This document shows positions 15,862-22,434 of a DNA stretch of 39,838 nucleotides, one piece after another. This DNA is from an uncultured Paracoccaceae bacterium. Its GTDB lineage: Bacteria; Pseudomonadota; Alphaproteobacteria; Rhodobacterales; Rhodobacteraceae. The notes below the pieces were generated by a model, which was not told where the DNA came from, did no database searches, and saw nothing but the letters and a program-made list of their open reading frames with translations. Each line of letters opens with the position of its first letter. Within the stretch, counting starts at the first letter, position 1. The translations under genes were made by a program, and so were the position numbers. The stretch covers positions 1-39,838 of the forward strand of contig CALBSG010000065.1 in NCBI GenBank assembly GCA_937927675.1. The letters are read 5' to 3'.

Positions 15862-16188
15862 ATGCCAAAACTCATCGCACTTTACATCCGGTCTGTCGCC
15901 ATCGGCTTTGGCCTGTCGGCGGTGTTTCTGGGGCTGATGTTGTGGCAAGACGTTGCGGGCCTGCGCCACCTGATCTTTGGCTCCGACATGGGGCTGGTGG
16001 CCGCCGCCATGGTCTTTGTGTTTCAGGGAATCATCTTCGCCAGTGTGCAGTTCGGCATTGCCATCATGATGCTGGCCGACCCCGACACCCCACCAATGGG
16101 CGGCTTGCGCGACCGGCTGATGCCCGACCTTGGCGGCCAGACCCACGGGGCGCAGCTGATTCCGGTCAAGGTTCCTGCGAAAAAGTAA
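15862..16188 (+). CDS. Small two-helix membrane protein of unknown function
   Basis: A 108-residue protein with a short basic N terminus and two strongly hydrophobic segments (about 13-35 and 47-72), then a polar tail of about 35 residues ending in KK. No family is recognised. AAGGGGGCC just before the ATG is a good ribosome binding site and decides the start. The 16 bases ending in the start codon (15849-15864) are identical to those in front of the reverse gene at 17143. It does not look functionally linked to its neighbours. Confidence 0.7.
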   Translation: MPKLIALYIRSVAIGFGLSAVFLGLMLWQDVAGLRHLIFGSDMGLVAAAMVFVFQGIIFASVQFGIAIMMLADPDTPPMGGLRDRLMPDLGGQTHGAQLIPVKVPAKK

Positions 16189-16399
16189 GGTGGCGGGCCC
16201 GCAGCGACCGTGAGGTCTGGGTTTTCCCGAGAGCCAGAGGTCTCAGGTGGGCGCCAGGTAACAAGACCAGGATCTTGCCAGAGCCAGCCCCCGTTCGCTT
16301 GCTTATCGGCCACTGGAAAAGTTGACCCACACGCGAAGAGCAGCACCCGCCAAGACAACATGTAGGGCTTGGGCCGGCCTACCGCAAGTCTTGCCATTT
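16189..16399. other. Intergenic region with short dyads, no gene recognised
   Basis: No coding signal fits. The heptamer GAGGTCT occurs twice (16212-16218 and 16237-16243), and CAAGA/TCTTG (16262-16266 with 16273-16277) forms a small hairpin. A structured RNA is conceivable on either strand, but I cannot match it to a known class. Confidence 0.3.
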
Positions 16400-16414
16400 G
16401 TTCCCCTTTGGTTC
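16400..16414 (+). promoter_or_regulatory. SOS box (alphaproteobacterial LexA site) of mmcB
   Basis: An exact GTTC-N7-GTTC direct repeat (16400-16403 and 16411-16414) lies 11 bases before the mmcB start. This is the established LexA operator form in Alphaproteobacteria such as Rhodobacter sphaeroides and Caulobacter. mmcB is SOS-induced in Caulobacter, so motif and gene agree. A third GTTC at 16417-16420 follows. Confidence 0.85.
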
Positions 16415-16425
16415 ATGTTCGCGCC

Positions 16426-16887
16426 ATGGACCAACCCGATGATCTTGCCCGCCTTCTGCCCGGTCAGCGCCTGCAACGCGGGGTGGCGCGTGCGCTGCGT
16501 CAGTTTGATTTCGTCTGTGTCGAAGAACTGGTGCCGACGCCGGGATTGCGCGTCGATGTCATGGCGCTTGGCCCAAAGGGCGAGGTCTGGATCATCGAAT
16601 GCAAATCCAGCCGCGCCGATTTTCGCGCCGATCAGAAATGGCAGGGCTATCTGGAATGGTGCGACAGGTTTTTCTGGGCGGTCGGCGCCGATTTCCCGGT
16701 AGAGTTGCTGCCAGATGGCCACGGTCTGATGCTGGCAGACGCCTATGATGCGGAAATCATCCGCATGAGTTCCGAAACGCCGCTTGCCCCGGCGCGGCGC
16801 AAGGTCATGGTGCAGAAATTCGCCCGCCATGCCGCAAGCCGGCTGCAGGCCTTCCGCGATCCGGGCGTGGCGGGGCTGATCGTCTGA
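16426..16887 (+). CDS. mmcB: MmcB-family DNA repair endonuclease-like protein
   Basis: A 153-residue protein of the MmcB family, which is needed for mitomycin C resistance in Caulobacter crescentus. A PD-(D/E)XK nuclease core is visible: GLRVDVMALG supplies the aspartate, and WIIECKSSRADF supplies the E-x-K pair about 15 residues later. YLEWCDRFFWAV follows as in the family. It probably acts in repair of crosslinked or bulky DNA damage. The start is the ATG directly after the SOS box; a longer in-frame reading would include the operator. The opposing small gene ends about 46 bases downstream. Confidence 0.85.
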   Translation: MDQPDDLARLLPGQRLQRGVARALRQFDFVCVEELVPTPGLRVDVMALGPKGEVWIIECKSSRADFRADQKWQGYLEWCDRFFWAVGADFPVELLPDGHGLMLADAYDAEIIRMSSETPLAPARRKVMVQKFARHAASRLQAFRDPGVAGLIV

Positions 16888-16933
16888 CGATCACCCGTGG
16901 CGACAGGTCAGGGCCGCACGGGGCAAGGCGGGA

Positions 16934-17143
16934 TCAGCGTTTCTTTTTCTGTGTGTCGCCCATTTCGCGGGCCACCTGTGCCGCGGCGCGCAACTCCTCG
17001 GCGATTTCTTCCGCTTCGTCCGGATCGAAATCCAAGGGCAGTTCGACGCCCCCTTCCGCGGCGACATAAATCCGCACCATCCCCTGATCGGTCGGGCCGA
17101 TCTGGATGTCGGCGGCGATCTCGCTTTGCTTGTCGATGCCCAT
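16934..17143 (-). CDS. Small conserved Rhodobacterales protein (DUF6324-like)
   Basis: A 69-residue acidic protein with a basic tail (QKKKR). Its middle reads IGPTDQGMVRIYVAAEG and the second half is a helix rich in acidic residues (DFDPDEAEEIAEELRAAAQVA). From memory it resembles the DUF6324 family, a small cytoplasmic protein common in Rhodobacterales with no assigned role; this was not checked. The ATG is supported by AAAAGGGGGCC seven bases upstream. It converges with mmcB and is divergent from tRNA-His. Confidence 0.75.
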   Translation of the reverse strand: MGIDKQSEIAADIQIGPTDQGMVRIYVAAEGGVELPLDFDPDEAEEIAEELRAAAQVAREMGDTQKKKR

Positions 17144-17233
17144 GGCAGGCCCCCTTTTGCTTTGCCAAGGGCGTAGCGCGTTTGGCTCCCTACCTGCAAG
17201 CGGGCCTTTCGTAACTGAGGGCCGATTCCCCTC

Positions 17234-17262
17234 TTGCACTCGCGGCCGGGCAGAGCTAAATG
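17234..17262 (+). promoter_or_regulatory. Promoter of tRNA-His
   Basis: TTGCAC (17234-17239), a 17-base spacer and TAAATG (17257-17262). Transcription would start within a few bases of the tRNA 5' end at 17272. The spacer shares CGCGGC at the same offset, and GC before the -10, with the tRNA-Ser promoter at 6983-7011. Confidence 0.6.
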
Positions 17263-17271
17263 CCCCCAAGT

Positions 17272-17348
17272 GCCGACTTAGCTCAGTTGGTTAGAGCACC
17301 AGATTGTGGATCTGGGGGTCCCCCGTTCGAGCCGGGGAGTCGGTACCA
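17272..17348 (+). tRNA. tRNA-His(GTG), without G at -1
   Basis: A 77-nucleotide tRNA. Acceptor GCCGACT pairs with AGTCGGT, with a G-T pair at the end. The D-arm is GCTCAGTTGGTTAGAGC, the anticodon loop TTGTGGA (GTG), the T-arm CCCCGTTCGAGCCGGGG, discriminator A, and CCA is encoded. The base before position 1 is T, not G. The alphaproteobacterial clade with this feature recognises tRNA-His differently from other bacteria. Confidence 0.97.
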
Positions 17349-17352
17349 TCTT

Positions 17353-17383
17353 AAAAGGCGCTGCGGCAACGCAGCGCCTTTTT
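17353..17383 (+). terminator. Intrinsic terminator of tRNA-His
   Basis: A 12-pair stem (17354-17365 with 17370-17381), GCAA tetraloop and T-run end starts five bases after the tRNA CCA. It separates tRNA-His from tex. Confidence 0.9.
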
Positions 17384-17466
17384 GGTTTCAGGTTAGCGTG
17401 TCGCCCCGGCCCTTGTATTTCGCGCCGCCGCCCCTATGGTCGCGCCGCCTGCAACGGAGCCAAAGC

Positions 17467-19791
17467 ATGACCAACGCCAACCAAATCCCTCACCTGATCG
17501 CGCAAGAAATCGGGGCGCAAGCGGCGCAGGTTACGGCAGCGATTCAGCTTTTGGACGAAGGCGCGACGGTGCCTTTCATCGCGCGTTACCGCAAAGAGGT
17601 GACGGGCGGCCTTGATGACACCCAACTGCGCAATCTTGCCGAACGCCTGACCTATCTGCGCGAGATGCAGGCCCGGCGGGCGGCCATCGTGGCCTCGATC
17701 ACCGAACAGGGCAAGATGACCGATGCGCTGGCACTTTCGCTGGTCAAGGCCACCACCAAGGCCGAGTTGGAGGACATCTATCTGCCCTATAAGCCCAAGC
17801 GTCGCACCCGCGCGATGATTGCGCGCGAAAATGGGCTGCAGCCGCTTTACGACGCGATTCTCACCGACCGCAGCGCCGATCCCGCCACGCTTGCGGCGGG
17901 CTATACCTCTGAGGCGGTGCCAGATGCCAAAACCGCGCTGGAAGGTGCGCGCGACATTCTGGCCGAGGGGCTTTCGGAAAATGCCGATCTTCTGGGGCGT
18001 CTGCGCAGCCATATGAAACAGGTGGGCCGGTTGCAGGCCAAGGGGATCGAAGGAAAAGAGGTCGATGGCGCCAAGTTTTCTGATTACTTCGCCCATGATG
18101 AGCCGTGGAGTTCTGCGCCAAGCCACCGCGTTTTGGCGATGCTGCGTGGCCAGAACGAAGGCTTCCTGACCCTTGATCTGGCCATTGACCCCGATGCCCC
18201 GCGCGGGGCCAGCCCGGCCGAGCAGGCTGCGGCGGCCCATCTGAATGCCACGGGCAAAGGCGCGGGGGATCTTTGGCTACGCGACGCGGCCGCTTGGGCG
18301 TGGCGGGTAAAGTTGAAAACCTCGCTGACGCTGGATCTTATGGGCGAAATGCGCGACCGCTCCGAGGCGGAAGCGATCAACGTCTTTGCCCGCAATCTCA
18401 AGGATTTGCTGTTGGCCGCTCCGGCCGGGGGTAAGGCCACCATGGGCCTTGATCCGGGGATCCGCACCGGGGTCAAGGTGGCCGTGGTGGACGCGACCGG
18501 CAAGGTCTTGGCGACCGATACCGTCTATCCGTTCCAGCCCAAAAATGATCTGCGCGGCGCACAGGTGGCGCTGGCCGGGCTGATCGGCAAGCATGGCGTC
18601 AAGCTGATTGCGATCGGCAACGGCACGGCCAGCCGGGAAACCGAAAAGCTGGTGGACGATTTGCTCGCGCATTTCCCCGGAACCGAAAAGCCGGTGAAGG
18701 TGATCGTCTCCGAGGCCGGGGCCTCGGTCTATTCGGCCTCTGAACTTGCGGCCCGCGAATTCCCGCAGCTTGACGTCTCGTTGCGCGGGGCAGTGTCGAT
18801 CGCCCGCCGCCTGCAAGACCCGCTGGCGGAATTGGTCAAGATTGAACCCAAGGCCATCGGGGTCGGCCAGTATCAGCATGACGTCGACCAGCACCGACTG
18901 GCGCGCAGCCTTGATGCGGTGGTCGAAGACGCCGTGAACGCGGTGGGGGTCGATCTGAACACTGCCTCCGCCCCCCTGCTGGCGCGGGTGTCCGGGGTGG
19001 GGCCGACCTTGGCCGAAAGCATCGTGGCGCATCGCGACGAAAACGGCCCCTTCGCCACCCGCCGCGATCTGCTGAAAGTGGCCCGACTTGGGCCGAAAGC
19101 CTTTGAACAGGCGGCAGGCTTTTTGCGGATCACGGGCGGCAAAGAACCCTTGGACGCGTCCTCGGTCCACCCCGAAGCCTATGATGTTGCCCGCAAGATT
19201 GTTGCTGCCTGCGGTCGCGATATCCGCGCGCTGATGGGTGACGGGACGGCGTTGAAAAAGCTGAACCCGGCGTCGTTCGTCGATGAAAAATTCGGCCTAC
19301 CCACAGTGCGCGACATTCTGGCAGAACTGGAAAAGCCCGGCCGCGACCCGCGCCCCAGCTTTAAGACCGCGACCTTCGCCGAGGGCGTCGAGGACATCAA
19401 GGATTTGAAACCCGGCATGATGCTGGAAGGCACGGTAACCAACGTCGCGGCCTTTGGCGCCTTTGTCGATATCGGGGTGCATCAAGACGGGCTGGTGCAT
19501 GTCAGCCAATTGTCGGACAATTTTGTCAAAGACCCGCATGAGGTTGTGAAGGCCGGTGACGTGGTGAAAGTGCGGGTGGTCGAAGTCGATGCGGCCCGCA
19601 AGCGCATCGGTCTTTCGATGAAGCGCGACAGCGGCGAGGCGCGCGAAAACGCCCGCGAGCGTCAGGCGCAGGGCAAGCCGCAACCTCACAAGGGAAAACC
19701 GCTTCCCACCAGCGCCGCACCGTCAAGTGCTGGCACGTCTGGCGGTTCCAATGCCTTTGCCGATGCGCTGAAAGGCAAGTTCGGGCGCTGA
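17467..19791 (+). CDS. tex: Tex-family transcription accessory protein (S1 RNA-binding)
   Basis: A 774-residue nucleic-acid-binding protein. An N-terminal helical region contains FIARYRKEVTGGLDD and YLPYKPKRRTRA. A YqgF/RuvX-like domain starts near 325 (MGLDPGIRTGVKVAVVDA). Helix-hairpin-helix motifs lie at about 490-556 (ARVSGVGPTLAESIVAHRD), and a C-terminal S1 domain at about 648-718 (LEGTVTNVAAFGAFVDIGVH). The tail is basic and low complexity, ending KGKFGR. Tex proteins affect transcription and rRNA or stress gene expression and are related to the Spt6 core. The ATG with ACGGAG upstream is used; a longer open frame runs back through the tRNA-His gene and is rejected. Confidence 0.95.
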   Translation: MTNANQIPHLIAQEIGAQAAQVTAAIQLLDEGATVPFIARYRKEVTGGLDDTQLRNLAERLTYLREMQARRAAIVASITEQGKMTDALALSLVKATTKAELEDIYLPYKPKRRTRAMIARENGLQPLYDAILTDRSADPATLAAGYTSEAVPDAKTALEGARDILAEGLSENADLLGRLRSHMKQVGRLQAKGIEGKEVDGAKFSDYFAHDEPWSSAPSHRVLAMLRGQNEGFLTLDLAIDPDAPRGASPAEQAAAAHLNATGKGAGDLWLRDAAAWAWRVKLKTSLTLDLMGEMRDRSEAEAINVFARNLKDLLLAAPAGGKATMGLDPGIRTGVKVAVVDATGKVLATDTVYPFQPKNDLRGAQVALAGLIGKHGVKLIAIGNGTASRETEKLVDDLLAHFPGTEKPVKVIVSEAGASVYSASELAAREFPQLDVSLRGAVSIARRLQDPLAELVKIEPKAIGVGQYQHDVDQHRLARSLDAVVEDAVNAVGVDLNTASAPLLARVSGVGPTLAESIVAHRDENGPFATRRDLLKVARLGPKAFEQAAGFLRITGGKEPLDASSVHPEAYDVARKIVAACGRDIRALMGDGTALKKLNPASFVDEKFGLPTVRDILAELEKPGRDPRPSFKTATFAEGVEDIKDLKPGMMLEGTVTNVAAFGAFVDIGVHQDGLVHVSQLSDNFVKDPHEVVKAGDVVKVRVVEVDAARKRIGLSMKRDSGEARENARERQAQGKPQPHKGKPLPTSAAPSSAGTSGGSNAFADALKGKFGR

Positions 19792-19794
19792 TCG

Positions 19795-19818
19795 AAAAAG
19801 GGGGGCTTCGCGCCCCCC
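19795..19818 (-). terminator. Intrinsic terminator of tldD
   Basis: A GGGGGGC/GCCCCCC stem (19800-19806 with 19812-19818). Read on the reverse strand, it is followed by five U residues (AAAAA at 19795-19799). It lies about 110 bases beyond the tldD stop and abuts the tex stop. On the plus strand no U-run follows, so it serves mainly tldD. Confidence 0.7.
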
Positions 19819-19821
19819 CTC

Positions 19822-19899
19822 GGGCCTGACGGCCCTCACCCCCGGCGGAGTATTTGGAAAGGCGCAAGCCATTCATCTTGGCCTAAATATTCCCGCCGG
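19822..19899. repeat. Intergenic inverted element between tex and tldD
   Basis: CCGGCGG-AGTATTT (19842-19855) is repeated in inverted form as AAATATTCCCGCCGG (19885-19899), differing by one extra base and one mismatch. A small GGGCC-TGAC-GGCCC hairpin at 19822-19835 precedes it. From memory, CCGGCGGAGTATTT-like sequence after genes is common in Rhodobacteraceae; this has not been checked. It may act in bidirectional 3'-end formation. Confidence 0.5.
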
Positions 19900-19926
19900 A
19901 GGCTCTGACCGTGGGGCAGAGATCGC

Positions 19927-21348
19927 TCAGCCGCCTTGGCCCCCAACTGTCAGCCCGCCAATCAGCAGCGTCGGCTGGCCAACGCCCACCGGCACCCATT
20001 GGCCCGCCTTGCCGCAATTTCCGATGCCGGGGTCAAGTGCCATGTCATTGCCGATGGCGCGGATACCTTTCAGCGCCGTGGCCCCGTCGCCGATCAGCGT
20101 CGCGCCCTTGACCGCCTCACCGAGCTTGCCATTCCTGACCCGGTAAGCCTCGGTGCAGGAAAACACGAATTTGCCGTTGGTGATATCGACCTGTCCGCCG
20201 CCAAAACCCACCGCCCAGATGCCGTCTTTCAGGCTGGCGACGATGCCGTCCGGGTCATCTTTGCCGCCCAGCATATAGGTGTTTGTCATCCGCGGCATCG
20301 GGATATGGGCAAAGCTTTCGCGGCGGCCGTTCCCTGTCGGGGCAACCCCCATCAGGCGCGCGTTCTGGCGATCTTGCATGTAGCCGACAAGGCGGCCGTC
20401 CTCGATCAGCACGTTGCGGGCCGATGGCGTGCCTTCGTCATCAATCGAGATCGAGCCGCGGCGGTCGGGCAGGGTGCCATCGTCCAGCACGGTGACGCCG
20501 GGGGCCGCGATCATCTGGCCCATCAGCCCAGCGAAAGCCGAGGTTTTCTTGCGGTTGAAATCGCCCTCGAGCCCGTGACCGATCGCCTCGTGCAGCAAGA
20601 TCCCTGGCCAGCCGGGGCCAAGCACCACATCCATCATCCCCGCAGGGGCGGGAACGGCACCAAGGTTGACAAGGGCAACCCGCAACGCTTCGTGCAACAG
20701 CGGTTTCCAATGGGACGGCTCCAAGAGCCGGGCGAGGCCATAGCGCCCACCGGCGCCAGTGCCGCCCTGCTCGCGTCGTCCGTTCTTCTCGACGATGACT
20801 GCGACATTCAGCCGCGCCATGGGGCGGATGTCCGACAGCCGCAAACCTTCGGGGCGCAGGATTTCGACCTCTTGCAGGCCGGCCGAGATGGTGGCCGACA
20901 CCTGCACCACGCGCGGGTCCATGGCGCGGGCATAGGCGTCCAACTCTTTCAGAACATCAATCTTGGCAGCAAAGGTTGCATCCGCCATCGGGTCGGCATC
21001 GGTGTAAAGCCGGGCATTGGTGCCTTTTGGCGCCGCAGCCAGCACCCCGCCACCATCGCCCACGGCAAGCCGCGCCGTTTCGGCGGCGCGTTTCAAGGCT
21101 TTTTCGCTGATTTCCGTGGAATGGGCGTAGCCCGCCACCTCGCCTTTGACGGCGCGCAGGCCAAAGCCTTCTGAGGCGTCATAGCTTGCTGTTTTGATCC
21201 GGCCATCGTCCAGAACGATCGCCTCAGAGCGCTTGCGCTCCAGATAAAGTTCACCATCTTCGGCCCCGGAAAGGGCGGCGCGCAGCACGCCCAAGGCGGC
21301 CTGTTCATCCAGATTTGTGTCGAAGGGGCGGAAGGGGGCGTCGGTCAT
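19927..21348 (-). CDS. tldD: TldD, metalloprotease of the TldD/TldE (PmbA) system
   Basis: A 473-residue protein, the catalytic subunit of the TldD-TldE protease that trims small unfolded peptides, including microcin precursors and the CcdA antitoxin in E. coli. The zinc motif HEAIGH is at 253-258 within LLHEAIGHGLEGDFNRK, as in E. coli TldD. The C-terminal glycine-rich lattice (NGKFVFSCTEAYRVRNGK) is also present. The ATG is supported by AAAGG five bases upstream. The partner tldE is not in the window. The gene is convergent with tex and divergent from the oxidase operon; a candidate FnrL site lies about 24 bases before its start. Confidence 0.95.
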   Translation of the reverse strand: MTDAPFRPFDTNLDEQAALGVLRAALSGAEDGELYLERKRSEAIVLDDGRIKTASYDASEGFGLRAVKGEVAGYAHSTEISEKALKRAAETARLAVGDGGGVLAAAPKGTNARLYTDADPMADATFAAKIDVLKELDAYARAMDPRVVQVSATISAGLQEVEILRPEGLRLSDIRPMARLNVAVIVEKNGRREQGGTGAGGRYGLARLLEPSHWKPLLHEALRVALVNLGAVPAPAGMMDVVLGPGWPGILLHEAIGHGLEGDFNRKKTSAFAGLMGQMIAAPGVTVLDDGTLPDRRGSISIDDEGTPSARNVLIEDGRLVGYMQDRQNARLMGVAPTGNGRRESFAHIPMPRMTNTYMLGGKDDPDGIVASLKDGIWAVGFGGGQVDITNGKFVFSCTEAYRVRNGKLGEAVKGATLIGDGATALKGIRAIGNDMALDPGIGNCGKAGQWVPVGVGQPTLLIGGLTVGGQGG

Positions 21349-21371
21349 GGGGGCCTTTCGCGGTTGCGGCA

Positions 21372-21403
21372 TTGATCTGTGTCAAATAGCGCCGCTTTGT
21401 CGC
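21372..21403. promoter_or_regulatory. Candidate FnrL box and PrrA/RegA-like site, tldD-ctaC control region
   Basis: TTGAT-CTGT-GTCAA (21372-21385) matches the FNR/FnrL consensus TTGAT-N4-ATCAA at nine of ten defined bases. Four bases on, GCGCC-N5-GTCGC (21389-21403) is one base off an inverted GCGAC-type PrrA/RegA half-site pair. Both regulators control aerobic respiration genes in Rhodobacter, so finding them upstream of a terminal oxidase makes sense. The FNR match is better than the PrrA match. Confidence 0.5.
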
Positions 21404-21530
21404 ACGGTTTCACTTGAGATCATGCGCCTTATGTGGTTTCACCATCGGCATAATCAACGGGATTCTGCCCAAACCTTGGGCGTGCCTGAACAATAGGGCG
21501 CAATGTCGCCAGACGAAACGGGAAACGAAT

Positions 21531-22364
21531 ATGCGTCAGCTCATCTCTCGCGCTGGTCTCGCCATGGGACTTGGTGTTCTTCTCTCCTCGACGGCCGTTG
21601 CGCAGTCGCTGGAAGTCATCGGCGCACCGACGCCCGAAGGCATGGGCTTTCAGCCCGCCTCCACCGAGGTGGCAAGCGGGCTGCAAAGCCTTGATCACAT
21701 GATCCTGATCATCATCAGCGTCATCACCGTTTTCGTGACCGCGCTTTTGCTGATCGTGATCTTCCGCTTCAACCGTCGTGCCAACCCGACGCCGGCGCGT
21801 TTCACCCACAACACCCCGCTGGAGGTGATGTGGACGCTGATTCCAGTGCTGGTGCTGGTGTTCATCGGCTCGTTCTCGCTGCCGCAACTGTTCAAGCAGC
21901 AGGATTTCACCGAGGTGAAGGCCGATCTGACCATCAAGGTCACCGGCAACCAGTGGTTCTGGTCCTATGAATACCCCGATGAGGGTGTGTCCTTCGACAG
22001 CTTCCTGCTGCCGAAAGACCAGCTGGCCGCTGCTGGCTATGATGAAAGCCTTTACCTGCTGGCAACCGACACCGCCGTTATCGTGCCGGTCGGCAAGACC
22101 GTTCTGGTGCAGGTCACCGGTGCTGACGTGATCCACTCGTGGAAGGTTCCGGCCTTTGGCGTGATGCAGGATGCTGTGCCGGGCCGTCTGGCGCAGACCT
22201 GGTTCAAGGCTGAAAAAGAAGGCATCTTCTTTGGTCAATGCTCGGAAATCTGTGGCAAGGACCATGCTTTCATGCCGATCACGGTGAAAGTTGTCTCGGA
22301 AGCGGCCTATGCCAAGTGGCTGGAAGCTGCGAAGGCGGGCAACGTCGTTCTGGCGGCAAACTGA
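21531..22364 (+). CDS. ctaC: Cytochrome aa3 oxidase subunit II
   Basis: A 277-residue subunit carrying the CuA centre that takes electrons from cytochrome c. A signal peptide ends at residue 25 (TAVAQ). Two membrane hairpin helices span about 56-79 and 98-120. The aromatic electron-entry segment is WFWSYEYP (142-149), and the CuA ligands are H202, C237, E239 (backbone), C241, H245 and M248 (GQCSEICGKDHAFM). The ATG is chosen because it starts a normal signal peptide and has GGGAAA upstream; the longer frame adds an implausible leader. Subunit I (ctaD) is not in the window, as is usual for Rhodobacter and Paracoccus. Confidence 0.97.
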   Translation: MRQLISRAGLAMGLGVLLSSTAVAQSLEVIGAPTPEGMGFQPASTEVASGLQSLDHMILIIISVITVFVTALLLIVIFRFNRRANPTPARFTHNTPLEVMWTLIPVLVLVFIGSFSLPQLFKQQDFTEVKADLTIKVTGNQWFWSYEYPDEGVSFDSFLLPKDQLAAAGYDESLYLLATDTAVIVPVGKTVLVQVTGADVIHSWKVPAFGVMQDAVPGRLAQTWFKAEKEGIFFGQCSEICGKDHAFMPITVKVVSEAAYAKWLEAAKAGNVVLAAN

Positions 22365-22386
22365 TCCTTTGTGATCTCAGGCAGGG

Positions 22387-22409
22387 AAGGGGGCCGCGTG
22401 GCCCCTTTT
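22387..22409 (+). terminator. Attenuator-like hairpin between ctaC and ctaB
   Basis: A GC-rich stem (22387-22395 with 22400-22408, loop GCGT) with a short T-run looks like an intrinsic terminator. ctaB follows 26 bases later. Partial read-through would give more structural subunit II than assembly factor. Confidence 0.7.
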
Positions 22410-22434
22410 CAACCAAGGTAGTATAGGACGGGCC

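Noticed and set aside
16189..16399. 6S RNA gene
   Set aside because: Some hairpins and a bubble could be drawn, but the usual zapA or ygfA neighbours are missing and I cannot match the sequence with confidence.
17260..17466. Upstream extension of tex
   Set aside because: It runs through tRNA-His and its terminator; the ATG at 17467 has a ribosome binding site.
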